From assembly GCA_023212695.1 (NCBI GenBank), contig JALCCG010000357.1, positions 1 to 19,735 on the forward strand: DNA of 19,735 nucleotides, written 5' to 3'. Of the stretch, positions 17,203 to 19,735 are shown piece after piece (positions within the stretch are counted from its first letter, which is position 1; each line of letters opens with the position of its first letter). The notes under the pieces are model-generated. The model saw only the letters and a program-made list of their open reading frames with translations. It ran no database searches and was not told where the DNA came from. Both the position numbers and the translations under genes were made by a program. The stretch is from Sporisorium sorghi. Lineage: Eukaryota; Basidiomycota; Ustilaginomycetes; Ustilaginales; Ustilaginaceae.

Positions 17203-19105
17203 TTATCCGTAGCAACGGCCAATAAACGAGCAACGGACAGTCGCAAGGCAACACAGCTCGTCATGCACAGGCAGCTCAAATGTGTAGGCAGCCCTACGAT
17301 GCTCAACGCTCTTCGGCACACCAGGTTGGATTCGCAAGATAGACTTGACACACCGAGTGCGCTTAAGCATGCTCATCGACGTTGGAGAAGCCGGCCGCGC
17401 CGTGCAATCTCCGTCAAGGACGACGGTATACAATTGCCGCCAGCTTGAAACGCTCCACCTGTTCGACGAACTTTTTCTGCCTATCAGTTTCTCCCTCCAG
17501 AAGCACCTGACAGACTGACGATCGGTGATGACCATCAACCCCGCGGGCGCGTTGTCGACGAAACGCGCGAAACGCTTCACGGCGAGAAGGACGCTGAGCA
17601 TCCTACGCTCCTGATCCGAGTATCGAGATTGGGCATCGGTCAGCTGCTTCGAGTAGTAGGCGATGGGTTGCAGCTCGTTCTTGGAAGGCGGCTGGCGCGG
17701 GTCGAGCGCCGTCGCCGAGTCGGGCCGCACCGACGGCGAACTCGGACGCGTGGGTCTCCAGCCAGAAGCGGCGGGCTGAATCGGGATGGTGCAGCATCTT
17801 GGACTCTGCGATGCCGCATTTGAGCTCGGCGAACGCTCGACGTGCTTCGGGTGTCAGCTTGATCTTGCCCTCCAGCTTACCGCGTGTGAGCAGCGTCAGT
17901 GGACGCGACACCCTGGCATAGTCAGGCACGAAGTGATGGTGGAACCCGGTTGTTCCCAAGAACCTTTGGAGCCCTTTCTTGTCCGTGGGCTCCGGCCAGG
18001 TGCGAACGGCTTCCACCTTGTCTGGATGGGCCCGGACGCCCTGGCCATCCACCATGCGTCCCAGCAGAGCGACCTGTGTCTTGCCAAACTGACAGTCGCC
18101 CTTGTCGATGGCGAAACCGGCGCGGTCCAAAAGCTCCAGGACCTCGAGCACGTCTTGCACGTGCTGATCCACCGTCGGCGAGTAGATGCAGACCGTGCCA
18201 ATGTACACCACGGCCTTCTTGCCTAACACCGATGCCAGGGTCTCGGCTGCAGTCCGCTGCAGGGTGGCATTAGCGTTACGAAGACGCAGCGGCATCGCCT
18301 TGAAGCGGTACAATCCCTCAGGAGTGGAAAAAGCCGTGTACTTCTTGGACGACTCCTTCATCCCGACTGGCCAGACCCCGGTAACGACGGAGAAGTATTT
18401 GGAACCGCGCAGCTGATCGAGCGTTTCATCGATTCGAAGAGGAGAGACCGCGTCCTCCTCGGTCACTGCGTTCAGATGGCTGTAGGAGACCGTAACGCTC
18501 TTTTGTCCGTTTGTGTCCGACACCACGGCGATTGGAGCCGACCACGCAGAATTGCTCTTCTCGATCATACCGCTCTTCAGGCCTTCGTCGACGAATGCCT
18601 TGATAACAGCTCGATCCGCCGCAGAGTATCGTCCAAGTGGAATCTTGACGGGCTTTGCGTCCTTCTCGAGCTCGATAGCGTGCTGAAAGCGAATCTGGCG
18701 ACTCGTCACGACGCACAACGGCCTGTTGGGTTTGGCATTCATCTTCCGCACCTGCTCCTCGCCTCTATAAGCAGCTCGAGCTGCGTCGACGACAAGGACC
18801 GGCTCGTTGGAAGCCTTACCGACCTCGTCCGATCCTTTGAAGCTTCGCTCTAGCTCCTGAAGCAGAGCAAGCATCTTGCGGTCGAATGCTTCCTGCTGCT
18901 TCCTGAGTCTATCCTTTTGATATTCAAAAGCCAGCTCTGCGGCCAGCAAGTCACTTCCAAGGTCAGAAGTGGCCGATGTACCCTCGCGAGGACCAACCTC
19001 GTGAGGGCGTCGGGACGCGTGAGCATCCCCTGACCGAGTGGCGTCCGAAGCCACCCGGTCCGATGTGCCCGAAGGCTTTGACACACCTTGTGCTGCAAGT
19101 GTCAT
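17203..19105 (-). mobile_element. Decayed Ty3/gypsy-type retroelement: RT and RNase H remnant
   Basis: From an ATG at 19105 the frame is open for 500 codons to 17603. Residues about 50-90 form a probable coiled coil (EYQKDRLRKQQEAFDRKM). Reverse transcriptase starts near 139 (FQHAIELEKDAKPVKIPLGRY, SAWSAPIAVVSD) and includes SHLNAVTEEDAVSPLRIDETLDQL, TAFSTPEGLYRFKAMPLRLRNA, then the thumb and connection (LLGRMVDGQGV, KVEAVRTWPEP, GLQRFLGTTGFHHHFVPDYARVS). The catalytic positions are lost: YxDD reads YIGT (301-304), and the LDL-type motif after KYFS reads VTG with T242 for Asp. RNase H begins HASEFAVGA with H452 for Asp, then shifts frame near 17730 and continues as QPIAYYSKQLTDAQSRYSDQERRMLSVLLAVKRF and ITDRQS down to about 17400, fading into noise by 17203. 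Protease, zinc knuckle, integrase and LTRs were not found. It cannot encode an active polymerase. Confidence 0.88.
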
Positions 19106-19217
19106 AGCGTTGAACGAATGCCCAACGAGTGAAGCCTTGATCGCGTACCCAGGGTGCAGTACGAGGATCAGTTGTGGCTTGGAGGTGCAAAGACTGAGCG
19201 AGGCACGGAAGGGGGAG

Positions 19218-19226
19218 CTATTTATG
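19218..19226 (-). promoter_or_regulatory. TATA-like element upstream of the retroelement frame
   Basis: CATAAATAG on the minus strand, about 115 bases upstream of the ATG at 19105. It supports 19105 rather than 19294, which lies upstream of it, as the start of the open frame. Confidence 0.35.
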
Positions 19227-19588
19227 CGGACTGAGCACAAGGCAAAGCGGTGCTCAGCTTCATCAGAGGTACCAGCAAAGTGTGGGCCGAGCAACGACAG
19301 GGCTGACGGCTGCTACGATACGGAGTGGGGACGGGATGGAGCGATCTCAAGCCTCTGGATGTCACTTCCTCTGGGCAGTGCAGCATGTTCAGCAGTCGGG
19401 ATCTCGGCAAGATGAAGTGGTGGTGGCAACCCGTCGCCCCTTCACTTCCTGACTGGGACGCTCGAACGCGCGGGACGCTGCGCCTTTTCAACGAGCTTGG
19501 GTGGGCGTCGTGCACCCACTCTCAGACACACGGAACGCTCCAAGTCGAACAATGCGCGTTGACATGCAGGATCCAAGATAACGTGTAT

Positions 19589-19622
19589 CACGTAGATGTG
19601 GAATTCACGTAGGTGTGGAACT
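19589..19622. repeat. 17-bp direct repeat, two copies
   Basis: CACGTAGATGTGGAATT (19589-19605) is followed directly by CACGTAGGTGTGGAACT (19606-19622), with two mismatches. Confidence 0.85.
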
Positions 19623-19623
19623 G

Positions 19624-19642
19624 ACCGGCTCTGAGGGCCGGT
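19624..19642. repeat. Short inverted repeat (hairpin)
   Basis: ACCGGC (19624-19629) and GCCGGT (19637-19642) form a 6-bp perfect stem with a 7-base loop. It joins the two direct-repeat blocks. Confidence 0.6.
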
Positions 19643-19676
19643 GGATTTTCGCAATTTTGTGGATTTTCGCAATTTT
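19641..19676. repeat. 18-bp direct repeat, two perfect copies
   Basis: GTGGATTTTCGCAATTTT is repeated head to tail without mismatch (19641-19658 and 19659-19676), in an AT-rich patch that contrasts with the GC-rich surroundings. Confidence 0.9.
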
Positions 19677-19735
19677 GGAATTTTCAGGCAGCAGCTCCAC
19701 TATATTTCTCTGACATGGAGAAATTTTCCTCAACA

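Larger units (their letters stand above)
19227..19735. other. Upstream flank of the retroelement remnant
   Basis: No gene is seen. If the element once had an LTR on this side it should lie here, but the window gives no second copy to compare and no clear TG...CA boundary. The last 150 bases contain the small repeats and the hairpin listed separately. Confidence 0.5.

Overview
The window looks like nuclear DNA of a basidiomycete fungus, most likely a smut or smut-like yeast (Ustilaginomycotina). I base this on GC-rich, intron-poor genes, one short intron with canonical GTAAGT and CAG boundaries, an intron-containing eukaryotic tRNA with RNA polymerase III A and B boxes, a CaaX-terminated Rheb GTPase, a fungal ACS-family permease, a fungal GH32 enzyme remnant and a decayed Ty3/gypsy-type reverse transcriptase. 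The order is an inference, and the species is not identified.

Layout from left to right. 1-1932: no convincing gene; poly-G, poly-A and a 9-bp tandem repeat. 1933-2619 (+): a small single-pass membrane glycoprotein of unknown function. 2724-4016 (-): a secreted GH32 (beta-fructofuranosidase/inulinase-like) gene broken by at least eight frame changes and apparently missing its central catalytic part; it converges on the membrane-protein gene. 4800-7052 (-): a 750-residue Ser/Pro/Ala-rich protein, mostly disordered in appearance. 7053-8707: intergenic, with a 72-base nearly pure poly-G tract and one doubtful small gene (8349-8648, -). 8708-8809 (+): tRNA-Gly(GCC) with a 31-nt intron. 8984-10021 (+): an RNase P/MRP protein subunit of the Rpr2/Rpp21/Snm1 family. 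10327-10994 (-): two-exon Rheb GTPase. 10995-12869: intergenic, repeats and a possible orphan first exon. 12870-14384 (-): a 504-residue MFS permease of the allantoate-permease-like family. 14385-17202: a long stretch with no recognisable gene. About 17203-19105 (-): a retroelement Pol remnant with an N-terminal coiled coil, a reverse transcriptase whose catalytic aspartates are replaced, and a frameshifted RNase H. 19106-19735: its upstream region, with small direct repeats and a hairpin.

The intact genes are housekeeping or general-function genes (tRNA and tRNA processing, TOR-pathway GTPase, nutrient uptake) and show no evidence of forming one pathway. The accessory character comes from the GH32 pseudogene and the retroelement remnant. 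I found no CRISPR-like, defence-like or biosynthetic cluster. The points most worth a second look are the concentrated decay of GH32 beside intact genes, the dead reverse transcriptase that still has a 500-codon open frame, the non-canonical G4 and G5 motifs of Rheb, and the tRNA gene placed directly upstream of an RNase P subunit gene.
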